Origin: Ameyamaea chiangmaiensis
GTDB lineage: Bacteria > Pseudomonadota > Alphaproteobacteria > Acetobacterales > Acetobacteraceae
Assembly: GCF_025995235.1 (NCBI RefSeq)
Contig: NZ_BAPT01000036.1
Span: 154,590 to 218,589 of the forward strand
Length of the DNA: 64,000 nt
Direction of reading: 5' to 3'
A model generated the notes under the pieces. That model did no database searches. It was not told where the DNA came from and saw only the letters and a list, made by a program, of their open reading frames with translations. Below are positions 18,153 through 28,318 of this stretch, one piece after another (the first letter of the stretch is position 1; each line of letters opens with the position of its first letter). The translations under genes were made by a program, and so were the position numbers.

Positions 18153-18793
18153 GCCCCCTCGTCAGGCCAGGCCAGCATCCCGATCCGCGCGATCTCGCGC
18201 AGACGCTCACGCGAGGCTCCGTCGCGGGCCTGCACGGCCATCCCGCGCAGGAGTGAACCGTAGAACGCCGCCAGTGCATTGGCGTCCGTGCTCTCCGGCA
18301 GATCCCCGTCCGCCACACCGCGTTCCAGCCGCGTGGCCAACGCGGCGTCGGCCCGGGTGCGCTGGCCGGCCAGAAGATCGCGCACGCGGACCTGCCCGGG
18401 GGAGCATTGCGTGGCCGCCGTCGAGATCATGCAGCCGGCCGGCTGGTCATCACGGGTGAATTCGACCGCCGCCGCCGCCATCAACGCATCGAAAGCGGCG
18501 CGGGTGCCCCCCTCGCGCGCCAGAGCGTCGAAAAACCATCCGCCAGCCACGCGGAGATAGGCCTCGATGGCCTCGTGGTACAAGGCCTCCTTGCTTCCGA
18601 ACGTATTGTAGAAGCTCGACGCGCTGATCCCCATGGCACCGGTCAGGTCGTCGAAGCTGGTCCCGTCATAGCCACGCTCCCAGAACAGACGCATGGCCGC
18701 GCACAGTGCCGTCTCGCGCTCGAAACAGGCCGGGCGGCCGCGGCCGCGCCTTTCACCGCCGGGTTTCGGTCCTCCGCTTTTTTTTGGTGTCAT
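18149..18793 (-). CDS. TetR-family transcriptional repressor
   Basis: A 214-residue regulator. The N-terminal helix-turn-helix is recognisable: AAMRLFWERGYDGTSFDDLT followed by GISASSFYNTFGSKEALY. The C-terminal ligand domain contains TRDDQPAGCM, found in the YcdC/AcrR-like TetR_C subgroup. The ATG at 18793 is chosen because the longer frame crosses the operator. It is divergently transcribed from the SDR gene, with a perfect palindrome between them, so it most likely represses that gene and itself. Confidence 0.88.
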   Translation of the reverse strand: MTPKKSGGPKPGGERRGRGRPACFERETALCAAMRLFWERGYDGTSFDDLTGAMGISASSFYNTFGSKEALYHEAIEAYLRVAGGWFFDALAREGGTRAAFDALMAAAAVEFTRDDQPAGCMISTAATQCSPGQVRVRDLLAGQRTRADAALATRLERGVADGDLPESTDANALAAFYGSLLRGMAVQARDGASRERLREIARIGMLAWPDEGA

Positions 18794-18845
18794 CGCTCCA
18801 TAAATCCTTGACCGCGTGAAGGCGCGTCTCAATATGCCTCAATGT

Positions 18846-18861
18846 TGGAGCGATCGCTCCA
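18846..18861. promoter_or_regulatory. TetR operator: perfect 16 bp palindrome
   Basis: TGGAGCGATCGCTCCA is a perfect inverted repeat between the divergent tetR and SDR genes. A second copy of one half, TCGCTCCA, lies at 18793-18800 across the tetR start codon. The size and position are those expected of an autoregulating TetR operator. Confidence 0.75.
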
Positions 18862-18911
18862 CATTTCAAACACCGCAAAGGCCCGCACGGGCCCCGAAAG
18901 GTCATGACACC

Positions 18912-19658
18912 ATGAGCAAGCTGTCAGGAAAAGTCGCCGTCGTCACCGGCGCGTCCAAGGGAATCGGGGCCGGTATCGCCAAGGCCCTGGCGGCCGAAGG
19001 CGCCGCCGTGGTCGTCAATTACGCGTCGAGCAAGGCCGGTGCGGACGCCGTCGTCGACGCCATCACGCAGGCCGGCGGCAAGGCCGTCGCGGTGCAGGGC
19101 GACGTGGCGCGCAAAGCCGACGCCCATGCGATCGTCGATGCGGCGGTGTCGCACTACGGTCGGCTGGACATAGTGGTCAACAATTCGGGCGTGTACGAGT
19201 TCGCGCCCCTTGGCGAGATCACCGAGGAGCACTTCCACCGCCAGTTCAACATCAACGTGCTGGGCACGCTGCTGACCGCGCAGGCCGCGCTGCCCCATCT
19301 GGGCGAAGGGTCCAGCATCATCAACATCAGCTCGGTCGCCGCGCGCATCACGCCGCCCAATGCGTCGGTCTATAGCGGTACCAAGGGCGCGGTGGATGCG
19401 ATCACGGGGTCTCTGGCGCGCGAGCTGGGGCCGAAGAAGATCCGCGTCAACGCGATCAACCCGGGCCTCGTCGAGACCGAAGGCACCCACACCGCTAACG
19501 TCTCCGGGTCGGAGATGGAACAGGCGATCGTCGCCCAGACCCCGCTGGGGCGGGTCGGCCATGTCGACGATATCGCACGACTGGCCGTGTTCCTGGCCTC
19601 GGACGACGCGGGCTGGGTGACGGGCGAGGCGCTGATCGCGTCGGGCGGCCTGCGCTGA
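18912..19658 (+). CDS. Short-chain dehydrogenase/reductase, 3-oxoacyl-ACP reductase-like
   Basis: A 248-residue classical SDR. The cofactor motif is VTGASKGIGAGIAKALA, then VVNNSGVYEF and the catalytic Ser-Tyr-Lys set in INISSVAARIT and SVYSGTKGAVDAI; the C-terminal region is GEALIASGGLR. The presence of N/S after the glycine motif and no acidic residue at the end of beta-2 (VVNYASSKA) suggests NADP(H). The ATG at 18912 follows GAAAGG. It is probably repressed by the divergent TetR. The substrate is not deducible, but aldehyde or quinone stress is typical of such pairs. Confidence 0.85.
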   Translation: MSKLSGKVAVVTGASKGIGAGIAKALAAEGAAVVVNYASSKAGADAVVDAITQAGGKAVAVQGDVARKADAHAIVDAAVSHYGRLDIVVNNSGVYEFAPLGEITEEHFHRQFNINVLGTLLTAQAALPHLGEGSSIINISSVAARITPPNASVYSGTKGAVDAITGSLARELGPKKIRVNAINPGLVETEGTHTANVSGSEMEQAIVAQTPLGRVGHVDDIARLAVFLASDDAGWVTGEALIASGGLR

Positions 19659-19768
19659 CGCCTTCGTCCCCTGGCTGATCGGGGCCGGCCGGGAGCAGGC
19701 GCCCCTTGCCAGCCCCCCCGACGGCATGGTCTTGAGGCCCGGACGGTTCCCCATCTTTCCGAGGCCCC

Positions 19769-21391
<1,623 letters not shown>

Positions 21392-21466
21392 CGTGCGACC
21401 GGGGCGCATTGCACCCCTGCCCCCGGGCGGCATAGTCTGGACCGCACCCAGTTCAGGAGCCCACGC

Positions 21467-22672
21467 TTGACCGGATCACCCTCGACGACGCGCCCCTCCA
21501 TTTTTTTGCCCGAAGCCCGCCCCGGGATTCAGGCGATCGAGGAGTCGCTGATTCGCGTGATCGCGCAGTCGGCCGTGGGGGTCGAGGACGTGATCGGCCT
21601 GTGGTACGGCGAACCCGATGCCGTTACGCCGGCCTTCATCACCCATGCCGCCAAGGTCGCCCTCGACCGGGGCGAGACGTTCTACACCGCCAATGACGGC
21701 ATCCCGCCGTTGCGCGCGGCGATCGCGGAGTATCAGACGCGGCTGGGCCGGGCCTCGGTCACGGTCGACCGGATCGTGGTCACGTCCTCGGGCACGCACG
21801 CGCTGAACATGGCGTGTCTGGCGCTGCTCTCGCCGGGCGACCGGGTGGTGGTGCCGCGTCCGTGCTGGCCCAATCTGGTGGGAATCCCCTCGCTGTCAGG
21901 CACGCAGGTGACCGGCCCGTCGCTGCGCCTTGTCGACGGGCTGTGGCGCCTCGACCTTCAGGAGCTTCTGGCCGCGCTGACACCGCAGACACGCATGGTG
22001 ATCCTGAACGCGCCGGGCAATCCCACGGGCTGGATGCTTTCGCGCGCGGAGCAGGAGGTCATCCTCGCGCATTGCCGCCAGCACGGGATCTGGATCCTCG
22101 CCGACGATGTCTATGACCGTCTGGTGTTTTCGGGCGGTGTCGCGCCCTCGTTCCTCGATCTCGCAACACCGCAGGACCGGGTGATTGCGGTCAATTCCTT
22201 CTCGAAATCCTGGGCGATGACGGGCTGGCGACTGGGCTGGCTGACCGTGCCCCACGGTCTGGGACCGGTTCTGGCCTCGATGAACGAGTTCGTCATGTCC
22301 TGCGCGCCTGGCTTCGTGCAGGAGGCCGGAATCGTGGCCCTGCGCGACGGCGAGCCCTTCGTGCAGGGCATTGTCGGCCATTATCGCGAAGCCCGCGACT
22401 ATGTCGCCGACCGGCTGGGTGCGGTGCCGGGTCTCAGCGTGCCGCGCGCCGAGGGCGGCATGTACGCGTTCTTCCGGGTCGAGGGTTGCCGCGACAGCCT
22501 TACTCTCGCCCGGAATCTGGTGCATCGGGCGGGTGTCGGGCTTGCCCCGGGCAGAGCGTTCGGCCGCGAGGGCGAAGGCTATATGCGGCTATGCTTTGCC
22601 GTCGGACGGGAACGGCTGGAGCAGGCCTGCGCCCGGATCGAGACCTATCTTGCCACGCATGGACCCAACTGA
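21467..22672 (+). CDS. PLP-dependent aminotransferase, class I/II
   Basis: A 401-residue fold-type I aminotransferase. Visible landmarks are YTANDGIPPLRAAIAEYQ, VVTSSGTHALNMACLALL, LNAPGNPTGWMLS, the aspartate in WILADDVYDRLV and the PLP lysine in VNSFSKSWAMTGWRLGWL. The start appears to be TTG at 21467, since AGGAG lies 7 bp upstream and no ATG fits. The stop overlaps the LolA start (TGATG). Aspartate/aromatic or branched substrates are possible. Confidence 0.85.
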   Translation: MTGSPSTTRPSIFLPEARPGIQAIEESLIRVIAQSAVGVEDVIGLWYGEPDAVTPAFITHAAKVALDRGETFYTANDGIPPLRAAIAEYQTRLGRASVTVDRIVVTSSGTHALNMACLALLSPGDRVVVPRPCWPNLVGIPSLSGTQVTGPSLRLVDGLWRLDLQELLAALTPQTRMVILNAPGNPTGWMLSRAEQEVILAHCRQHGIWILADDVYDRLVFSGGVAPSFLDLATPQDRVIAVNSFSKSWAMTGWRLGWLTVPHGLGPVLASMNEFVMSCAPGFVQEAGIVALRDGEPFVQGIVGHYREARDYVADRLGAVPGLSVPRAEGGMYAFFRVEGCRDSLTLARNLVHRAGVGLAPGRAFGREGEGYMRLCFAVGRERLEQACARIETYLATHGPN

Positions 22673-23307
22673 TGCCCGCTCTGCCCCCCCCCGTCCGCAC
22701 CGCACTATGTGCCCTGAGCCTTCTTGTCGCCGGCAGCGTCGTCGCCCCTGTCGTCCCACGGGCGGCGACCCCCACGCTTACGGCCCCTGACCAGCAGACG
22801 CTATCGCGGATCGAGGCGACCCTGAACGCCATCACGACGCTGAAGGCGCGCTTCCAGCAGATCGCGCCGGACAATGCGCGCACCACCGGCACGGCGTGGC
22901 TCGATCGTCCGGGCCGGATGCGTTTTGCCTACGACAAGCCAAGCCAGCTTCTGCTGGTCGCCAACGATGGCAAGGTGGTGTTCCACGATGGTGAGCTGGG
23001 CCAGACCACCACGATCCCGCTGGAGCGGACGCCGCTGGGCCTGCTTTTGCGACCGGGCCTGCGCTTTTCCGGCGATGTGGCGGTGACGGGGTTCGACCGG
23101 TCCGACGGCCTGATCCGCGTCACCCTGGTGCGCGCCGCATCGCCCGGCGACGGCAGTCTGACACTGGTGTTCAACCAGCAGCCGCTTGCGCTGAGATCAT
23201 GGAGCGTGATCGATGCGCAGGGGCGCGAGACGCATGTGGACCTGTTCGACGTGCATCTGGGCGTGCCGGTGACAGCCGACCTGTTCGTACCCCCGGCCGA
23301 AGACTGA
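22672..23307 (+). CDS. lolA: Outer-membrane lipoprotein carrier LolA
   Basis: Periplasmic chaperone that shuttles lipoproteins from LolCDE to the outer membrane. The 211-residue product has a signal peptide (about residues 1-31, ending VPRAA) and LolA-like strands: LNAITTLKARFQQIAPDN, GTAWLDRPGRMRFAYDKPSQ and LLLVANDGKVVFHD. The start ATG at 22672 overlaps the aminotransferase stop, so it is probably translationally coupled. Sequence divergence from E. coli LolA is high, as usual in alphaproteobacteria. Confidence 0.85.
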   Translation: MPALPPPVRTALCALSLLVAGSVVAPVVPRAATPTLTAPDQQTLSRIEATLNAITTLKARFQQIAPDNARTTGTAWLDRPGRMRFAYDKPSQLLLVANDGKVVFHDGELGQTTTIPLERTPLGLLLRPGLRFSGDVAVTGFDRSDGLIRVTLVRAASPGDGSLTLVFNQQPLALRSWSVIDAQGRETHVDLFDVHLGVPVTADLFVPPAED

Positions 23308-23365
23308 TCCGCGCGCGGGGCGCGTTGTCACGCTCCGCGTACCCGATCGTCACCGCCCGCGTGCC

Positions 23366-23599
23366 TCAGTCGTGCGAGCGCCGGGCCGAGCGGAACAGCG
23401 CCCATTCCTCGACCACCCGGCCGTCCGGCAGGTGGCAATAGCCGGCCTCGCCCCCCGTGTCCTTGCGGATGTCGAGTGTGCCGCCGAGCTTGACGCAGTA
23501 GGCCGACGCCGGGTTGGGCATCCCGATCGGCGTGGGACCGGCGGCCGACGCACAGGCGCCCAGCGGGGCGAGGGCCGCCAGTGTCAGGAAGGGTTTCAT
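23366..23599 (-). CDS. DUF333 small lipoprotein
   Basis: A 77-residue lipoprotein with lipobox LGAC (mature CASAAGPTPIG). It shows the DUF333 pattern GMPNPASAYCVKLGG, then GYCHLPDGRVVEEWALFR. Two conserved cysteines suggest a disulfide. Function unknown, although the family is sometimes mislabelled hemolysin. Confidence 0.82.
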   Translation of the reverse strand: MKPFLTLAALAPLGACASAAGPTPIGMPNPASAYCVKLGGTLDIRKDTGGEAGYCHLPDGRVVEEWALFRSARRSHD

Positions 23600-23683
23600 C
23601 GACGCTCCGTTAAAGGGCGGGACGACAGCGCCACGTGGGCCCGACAGCCGGACCGTGGCACTGGTACCGTCAGGGACACAGGG

Positions 23684-24130
23684 TCAGAGAAGCTTCTGCG
23701 CGCGGCTGAGCACGGCATTGCACATCTTCTGCTTCAGGCCGGCCTTGAGGCTGGACAGCGAAAAGGCATTCCCGTTTCCGATCATCAGCTGCCCCTGCTG
23801 TCCGGCGGTATAATCGCCTGACGAGGTCACACCCTGCTGGCCGGTCAGGCCGCTCAGCGCCGCTGCCGCGCCGTTGCCGCTGACGTAATTGTTCTGCACG
23901 CAGTAACTCAGCACGCCGGCGACGTTGCCCGAGCTGGCCGAAGTCACGCCCGGCAGCATGCCGCCCATCAGGCCGCTGCCGCCGGTCATGCCGCTCATCC
24001 CGGTCATCCCCGACATTCCGTTCATGGCGTTGTTCGCCCCGCCGACACCGGGAATGGACTGCGCCCGCGCCGATCCCGCCAGCAACCCGACCGCGACCAT
24101 ACAGACAACGATTTCCCTAGAATAACGCAT
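23684..24130 (-). CDS. DUF2501 exported protein (YjjA-like)
   Basis: A 148-residue secreted or periplasmic protein. The signal peptide ends near LAGSARAQS. A Met-Ser-Gly-rich repeat follows (residues about 35-58, with GMSGMTGMSGMTGG), then the DUF2501 core LSYCVQNNYVSG, GNAFSLSSLKAGLKQKMCNA and LSRAQKLL. The ATG at 24130 directly precedes the signal peptide, so the upstream in-frame extension is rejected. Two cysteines are conserved. Function unknown; some DUF2501 proteins are surface or stress related. Confidence 0.8.
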   Translation of the reverse strand: MRYSREIVVCMVAVGLLAGSARAQSIPGVGGANNAMNGMSGMTGMSGMTGGSGLMGGMLPGVTSASSGNVAGVLSYCVQNNYVSGNGAAAALSGLTGQQGVTSSGDYTAGQQGQLMIGNGNAFSLSSLKAGLKQKMCNAVLSRAQKLL

Positions 24131-24267
24131 GGTTTCATCCTTCTTACATCGTCCGGACACAAGCCCGCAGCCACTGGGCCCCGAAGCGGTCCCTGTGTCA
24201 CTAACATGTGGGCGCGGGGCGGGTTCGCTGTTCGGCGGCCGCGCCTGCGTCGCCCCGGCATCACCTT

Positions 24268-24296
24268 TTGCTCTTGAACGCAATCGCGGCTATGGT
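24268..24296 (+). promoter_or_regulatory. Candidate promoter of the cold shock gene
   Basis: TTGCTC-N17-TATGGT lies about 110 bp upstream of the cold shock start codon and would leave a long 5' untranslated region, as is usual for csp genes. The match is partial and inferred from position. Confidence 0.35.
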
Positions 24297-24405
24297 GCGT
24301 CCGCAGCCACCTTAAAGCAATACGAGTGCCCCCAATGCTGTGGGCCTGTCAGAGGTGCGATTGTGCGCTACGGAGCGCGCTGCTGCGGTTTCAAGGAGAC
24401 CTGCC

Positions 24406-24612
24406 ATGGCGACAGGTACCATCAAGTGGTTCAATTCTACCAAGGGCTACGGCTTCATCGCCTCGGACGCGGGCGGGCCGGACGTGTTCCTTCACGCCAG
24501 CGCCGTCGAGCGGGCCGGCCTGCCGTCCGTGCTGGAAGGCCAGCGCTACTCGTATGACGAGGAGCTTGGCCGCAATGGCAAGAGCCAGGCGGTCAACCTG
24601 AAAGCGGCGTAA
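24406..24612 (+). CDS. Cold shock protein (CspA family)
   Basis: A 68-residue single OB-fold RNA chaperone. RNP1 is KGYGFIASD and RNP2-like is DVFLHASAVE. The start MATGTIKWFNSTKGYG is typical, and AAGGAG precedes it. The product binds single-stranded RNA and DNA and melts mRNA structure. It has its own terminator downstream. Confidence 0.95.
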   Translation: MATGTIKWFNSTKGYGFIASDAGGPDVFLHASAVERAGLPSVLEGQRYSYDEELGRNGKSQAVNLKAA

Positions 24613-24627
24613 GCACGCTGGGGATCG

Positions 24628-24651
24628 GGGGCCTTCGGGCCCCTTTTCTTT
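24628..24651 (+). terminator. Rho-independent terminator after the csp gene
   Basis: Stem GGGGCC/GGCCCC closed by a TTCG tetraloop and followed by TTTTCTTT, 16 bp past the stop codon. It has all parts of an intrinsic terminator. Confidence 0.92.
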
Positions 24652-24792
24652 GTCCGCCGACCGGCGGACCGGCCGAGCGATGGGTGTGCGGCGTCCGCAG
24701 CAGCCGCTGACGGATCAACAGCGCCCGCCCGGGACACGATTTTCATCGGTCTCAGACTCTGCCGTCTATATCGATTGTCTTTGGATTTCGGC

Positions 24793-24878
24793 TGGTGGAA
24801 GGGGTTGGATTCGAACCAACGTAGGCGCACGCCAGCGGATTTACAGTCCGCCCCCTTTAGCCACTCGGGCACCCTTCC
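24793..24878 (-). tRNA. tRNA-Tyr (GTA anticodon)
   Basis: An 86 nt class II tRNA on the minus strand. The 5' end GGAAGGG pairs with CCCTTCC before the discriminator A and an encoded CCA. The anticodon loop reads CTGTAAA (anticodon GTA), the T-arm is GGTTCGAATCC, and a long variable arm (GGCGTGCGCC) is present as expected for tyrosine tRNA. Confidence 0.95.
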
Positions 24879-24889
24879 GGCCGGCGCTG

Positions 24890-24919
24890 TTGCTACCGTT
24901 GTCGGGGGGGCGGTGTCAA
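24890..24919 (-). promoter_or_regulatory. Promoter of tRNA-Tyr
   Basis: On the minus strand TTGACA (24914-24919), an 18 bp spacer and TAGCAA (24890-24895) place the start of transcription about 5 bp before the tRNA. The -35 is perfect; the -10 is a variant that recurs before the ATP synthase operon. Confidence 0.6.
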
Positions 24920-24980
24920 GCCTCCGCCCGCACGTTTCATCGGGCTTGGCGCGGGGCGCTGTCGCGCGGTAAGGAGCAGC

Positions 24981-25784
24981 ATGCGCACCCGATCCCGCCC
25001 GACCAGTCCCGGCCAGCCGTCCCCCTCCCGCGAGGGTGGCGCGCGCGGCCGCCGCCCCGCGCGCGGTGGTGGCGGTCTGTGGCTCTATGGGCTGCATGCC
25101 GTGGCGGCCGCCCTGGCCAACCCCCGGCGCGTCTACCGACAGCTTGTTGTCACCGATGAGGGCGAGCGCGCCCTGCAGGCCGAATTCGGTCAGGCCCTGC
25201 CTGTTCGCGCCGAGCGCGCCGATCGCCAGAAACTCGACATGCTCTGCGGCCGCGACGCCGTCCACCAGGGTGTCGCCCTCCAGACCGAACTGCTCGACGC
25301 GATGACGGTCGAGGAAGGGCTCGATCATCGTCCCGGCCCCGTGCTGGTGCTCGATCAGGTGACCGATCCGCGCAATGTCGGGGCCATCCTGCGCTCGGCC
25401 GCGGCGTTCGGCGTCTCGTTCGTTCTGGTGCAGGACCGGCACGCACCCGAAGAGACCGGCACGCTGGCCAAGGCCGCGTCCGGCGCCCTGGAGATCGTGC
25501 CCATGGTACGGGTGGTCAATATCGCGCGCGCATTGTCCACGTTGCAGACCGCCGGCCTGTGGGTCGTGGGGCTGGACGCGGGCGGCGGCATTCTCGACGG
25601 TGCCGGCTTTGGCGAACGGCGCGTGGCGCTGGTGCTCGGCGCCGAAGGCGAAGGCCTGCGTCGCCTGACGCGTGAAACCTGCGACGAGATCGCGGGGGTG
25701 CGCATGTCGGACCAGATGGAAAGCCTCAACGTCTCCAACGCCGCCGCCGTCGCCCTGTATGAACTGTCGCGCGGGCGACTCTGA
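24981..25784 (+). CDS. rlmB: 23S rRNA Gm2251 2'-O-methyltransferase
   Basis: SpoU/SPOUT-family RNA 2'-O-methyltransferase. The 267-residue product has a charged, low-complexity leader (residues 1-30), a substrate-binding domain (WLYGLHAVAAALANP) and the knot domain motifs LVLDQVTDPRNVGAILRSAA, LVLGAEGEGLRRL and MESLNVSNAAAVALYE. AAGGAG lies before the ATG. It is close to TrmH-family paralogues, but the length and motifs favour RlmB. Confidence 0.9.
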   Translation: MRTRSRPTSPGQPSPSREGGARGRRPARGGGGLWLYGLHAVAAALANPRRVYRQLVVTDEGERALQAEFGQALPVRAERADRQKLDMLCGRDAVHQGVALQTELLDAMTVEEGLDHRPGPVLVLDQVTDPRNVGAILRSAAAFGVSFVLVQDRHAPEETGTLAKAASGALEIVPMVRVVNIARALSTLQTAGLWVVGLDAGGGILDGAGFGERRVALVLGAEGEGLRRLTRETCDEIAGVRMSDQMESLNVSNAAAVALYELSRGRL

Positions 25785-25805
25785 CACAGGCGGGGCGCCG
25801 GGTCG

Positions 25806-26699
25806 TCACTGACCGTCGAGCAGCCCGAACAGGTTGTCCACCAGAACCGATCGTCCCCGCAGGGCCGCGTTGAGCGGTGCCGCCAGCCCCAGCGTCGCCA
25901 TGGGGGCCGGTGCCGCGAGACGGCGATACACCACGCCGTCGACACGAATGCTGGAGATCGACACCGGCACGATCGACACACCCAGTTCGGCGGCCACAAG
26001 ATTGACGACCGAGGAAATCTGCGGCGCCTCCTGCGCCACGCGGGGCTCGAACCCCGCGGCGCGACAGGCGGTCAGGATGTTGTCAAACAGGCTAAGACCC
26101 GTATCGCGGGGAAACATCACGAACGATTCCTCGGCCAGCGCGGACAGATGCAGGGTGCGCTGCGCCGCCAGAGGGTGCGAAATCGGCAGGATCACGCGCA
26201 TCGGTTCGTCCCGCAGCCGCAACAGGCGCAGCCCCTCGGGGTCGGACAAGCCGGGACGATAGAACGCGGCGTCCAGTTCGCCTTCATACATCCGTTCCAG
26301 AAGATAGACCGAATTACGCTCCATCAACCGCAGCGTCACGTTCGGCCAGGCCTGGCGAAACCGCCGGACCGTATGGCTGACCGCCGTGTTGAACGCCGCC
26401 GACGACGTCAGCCCCAGCGACAGGTGCCCCGTGTGCCCCTGCTGGGCCAGCCGGGCACGCTCGCGCGCACGCTCGGCCCCTTCCAGCACCAGCCGGGCTT
26501 CGGGCAGAAACGCCGTTCCCGCTTCGGTCAGCACGACGCCCTGAGGGCGACGCACGAACAGGGCCACGCCCAGATCGCGTTCCAGATCGCGGATCTGCTG
26601 GCTCAGCGGCGGCTGGCCGATCCCCACCCGTACCGCCGCACGGGTAAAATTCAGCTCTTCCGCCACCGCCACGAAGTAACGCAAGTGCCTCAGATCCAT
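25806..26699 (-). CDS. LysR-family regulator (YnfL-like)
   Basis: A 297-residue LysR-type regulator. The N-terminal winged helix is MDLRHLRYFVAVAEELNFTRAAVRVGIGQPP LSQQIRDLE (split here for length), with an effector-binding domain after residue 90. The ATG at 26699 is chosen because it begins directly at the helix. It is divergent from the MFS transporter gene, the same arrangement as ynfL/ynfM in E. coli, so it very likely controls that transporter. Confidence 0.9.
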   Translation of the reverse strand: MDLRHLRYFVAVAEELNFTRAAVRVGIGQPPLSQQIRDLERDLGVALFVRRPQGVVLTEAGTAFLPEARLVLEGAERARERARLAQQGHTGHLSLGLTSSAAFNTAVSHTVRRFRQAWPNVTLRLMERNSVYLLERMYEGELDAAFYRPGLSDPEGLRLLRLRDEPMRVILPISHPLAAQRTLHLSALAEESFVMFPRDTGLSLFDNILTACRAAGFEPRVAQEAPQISSVVNLVAAELGVSIVPVSISSIRVDGVVYRRLAAPAPMATLGLAAPLNAALRGRSVLVDNLFGLLDGQ

Positions 26700-26725
26700 A
26701 AGGTATCTCTTTTTCCTATGGCAAA

Positions 26726-26754
26726 CGTCATTACAGTATATTGGACATATGACG
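26726..26754. promoter_or_regulatory. Inverted repeat in the LysR/MFS intergenic region
   Basis: CGTCAT-N17-ATGACG lies in the 77 bp between the divergent start codons, around an A+T-rich core (TATATTGGACATAT). Size and location suit a LysR recognition site overlapping both promoters. Confidence 0.45.
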
Positions 26755-26776
26755 CTCACCGGTAAATGATCGCGTC

Positions 26777-28003
26777 ATGTCCACCACCCTGTCGCCGAAC
26801 GACCTTCACCCCACCGCCAGCACCCTCATGACGCGGGGGGAGGTGCGGTACCGACGCACCAACATCGCCCTGTTCCTCGCGGGGTTCGCGACATTCTCGC
26901 TTCTTTACTGTGTGCAGCCCCTCCTGCCGGTGTTTTCACAGGCCTTTCATGTGGCCCCTGCGTCCAGCGCCCTGTCCCTGTCGCTGGCAACCGGCGCATT
27001 GGCCATTTCGATCCTGTGTGCCGCGGCGCTGTCGGAACGTGCCGGACGGCGGGAGTTGATGTTCGCCTCCATGTGCGCGTCGGCTGTCCTGAACATGGCT
27101 GCGGCGCTGGCCCCGAACTGGAGCACCATGCTGGCCCTGCGTACGCTCGAAGGCTTCGTGCTGGGCGGCGTGCCGGCGGTGGCGATGACGTATCTCTCCG
27201 AAGAGGTCAATCCGAAACAGCTCGGCCATGCCATGGGGCTTTACGTATCGGGCACCGCGCTGGGCGGTATGCTCGGTCGGGTCGGCACGGGCATCCTGAC
27301 GGAATACATGTCGTGGCGCCCGGCGCTGGCGGTCATGGGCGCCTGCGGGCTGGCCGCGTCGATCGCCTTCGTCACGTTGCTGCCACCCTCGCGCAATTTC
27401 ACCCGTCGGGTGGGCCTTGGCGCGCGTCATCATTTCGCGGCATGGGGTACGCACCTGCGCAATCCGGCGCTCCCCTTCATCTACATGATCGGCTTTACGG
27501 TCATGGGCGCGTTCGTCACGGTCTTCAACTACGCCGGCTACCGACTGATCGAGCCGCCCTATAATCTCAATCAGACGGCTCTGGGCCTCATCTTTTCCGT
27601 CTATGTGTTCGGCGTGATGTCGTCGTCGATTGCCGGCGGCCTTGCGGACCGGATCGGACGGCGCGCGGTACTGCCGGTGGGCATCGGCAGCCTGATCGTG
27701 GGTGTCGGCCTGACGCTGTTCGCACCGCTCTGGCTGGTGTTTCTCGGAATCACGTTTGTCACCATGGGGTTTTTCACGGCCCACGCCGTCGCCAGCGGTT
27801 GGGTCGGACAGTTCGCCCGGGTGGATCGTGGCCACGCCACGTCGCTGTATCTGCTGAGCTATTACATGGGGTCGAGCCTCTGCGGCTCAGTGGGTGGCTG
27901 GTGCTGGAGCGCCGGCGGCTGGCCCGGTGTCGCCGCCTTCGTGCTTGGGCTGCTCGCCATCGGTCTTGTGTGCGCGGCACGGCTGGCGCGGCTGGGGCGC
28001 TGA
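26777..28003 (+). CDS. MFS transporter, YnfM-like
   Basis: A 408-residue inner-membrane transporter with 12 predicted helices. The start MSTTLSPNDLHP is followed by the first helix FLAGFATFSLLYCVQPLLPVF and the loop SERAGRRELMFAS, with MTYLSEEVNPKQLGHAMGLY and GGLADRIGRRAVLP later. These match the YnfM group of drug/metabolite exporters (arabinose-efflux-like). It is regulated by the adjacent divergent LysR protein (inference). Substrate unknown. Confidence 0.88.
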   Translation: MSTTLSPNDLHPTASTLMTRGEVRYRRTNIALFLAGFATFSLLYCVQPLLPVFSQAFHVAPASSALSLSLATGALAISILCAAALSERAGRRELMFASMCASAVLNMAAALAPNWSTMLALRTLEGFVLGGVPAVAMTYLSEEVNPKQLGHAMGLYVSGTALGGMLGRVGTGILTEYMSWRPALAVMGACGLAASIAFVTLLPPSRNFTRRVGLGARHHFAAWGTHLRNPALPFIYMIGFTVMGAFVTVFNYAGYRLIEPPYNLNQTALGLIFSVYVFGVMSSSIAGGLADRIGRRAVLPVGIGSLIVGVGLTLFAPLWLVFLGITFVTMGFFTAHAVASGWVGQFARVDRGHATSLYLLSYYMGSSLCGSVGGWCWSAGGWPGVAAFVLGLLAIGLVCAARLARLGR

Positions 28004-28083
28004 GAAAACATCCGTCATGTTCGCCGTCGCCGGGACTATGTGGCACATTGTCGCGTCAGGCTACCGGATCGACGAGAGGCGCT

Positions 28084-28308
28084 ATGGGACACAACTACGC
28101 CAAACCGATGACGCCCGAACAAAAGCAGGCCCGCGTTCTTGCCCGCGTCCCGCCGGACTGGACCCTGCGCATCGAGCGACCGTCCGGGGGGCAGTGGCGC
28201 GCCCTGATGCAACCGCCGGGCGCCGAGGGGGCATGGTGTGACGAACAGCCGACGCTGGCCGATGCCCTCGACGCGGCCTGGCGCCTGAACCGCGTCGCCC
28301 CGACCTAG
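28084..28308 (+). CDS. Small conserved hypothetical protein, 74 aa
   Basis: A soluble 74-residue protein beginning MGHNYAKPMTPEQKQARVLAR. The C-terminal half (LADALDAAWRLNRVAPT) looks helical. GAGAGG precedes the ATG. There is no signal peptide or known motif. It converges with fosA, 10 bp away. No function proposed. Confidence 0.6.
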   Translation: MGHNYAKPMTPEQKQARVLARVPPDWTLRIERPSGGQWRALMQPPGAEGAWCDEQPTLADALDAAWRLNRVAPT

Positions 28309-28318
28309 CCTCGGCGCC

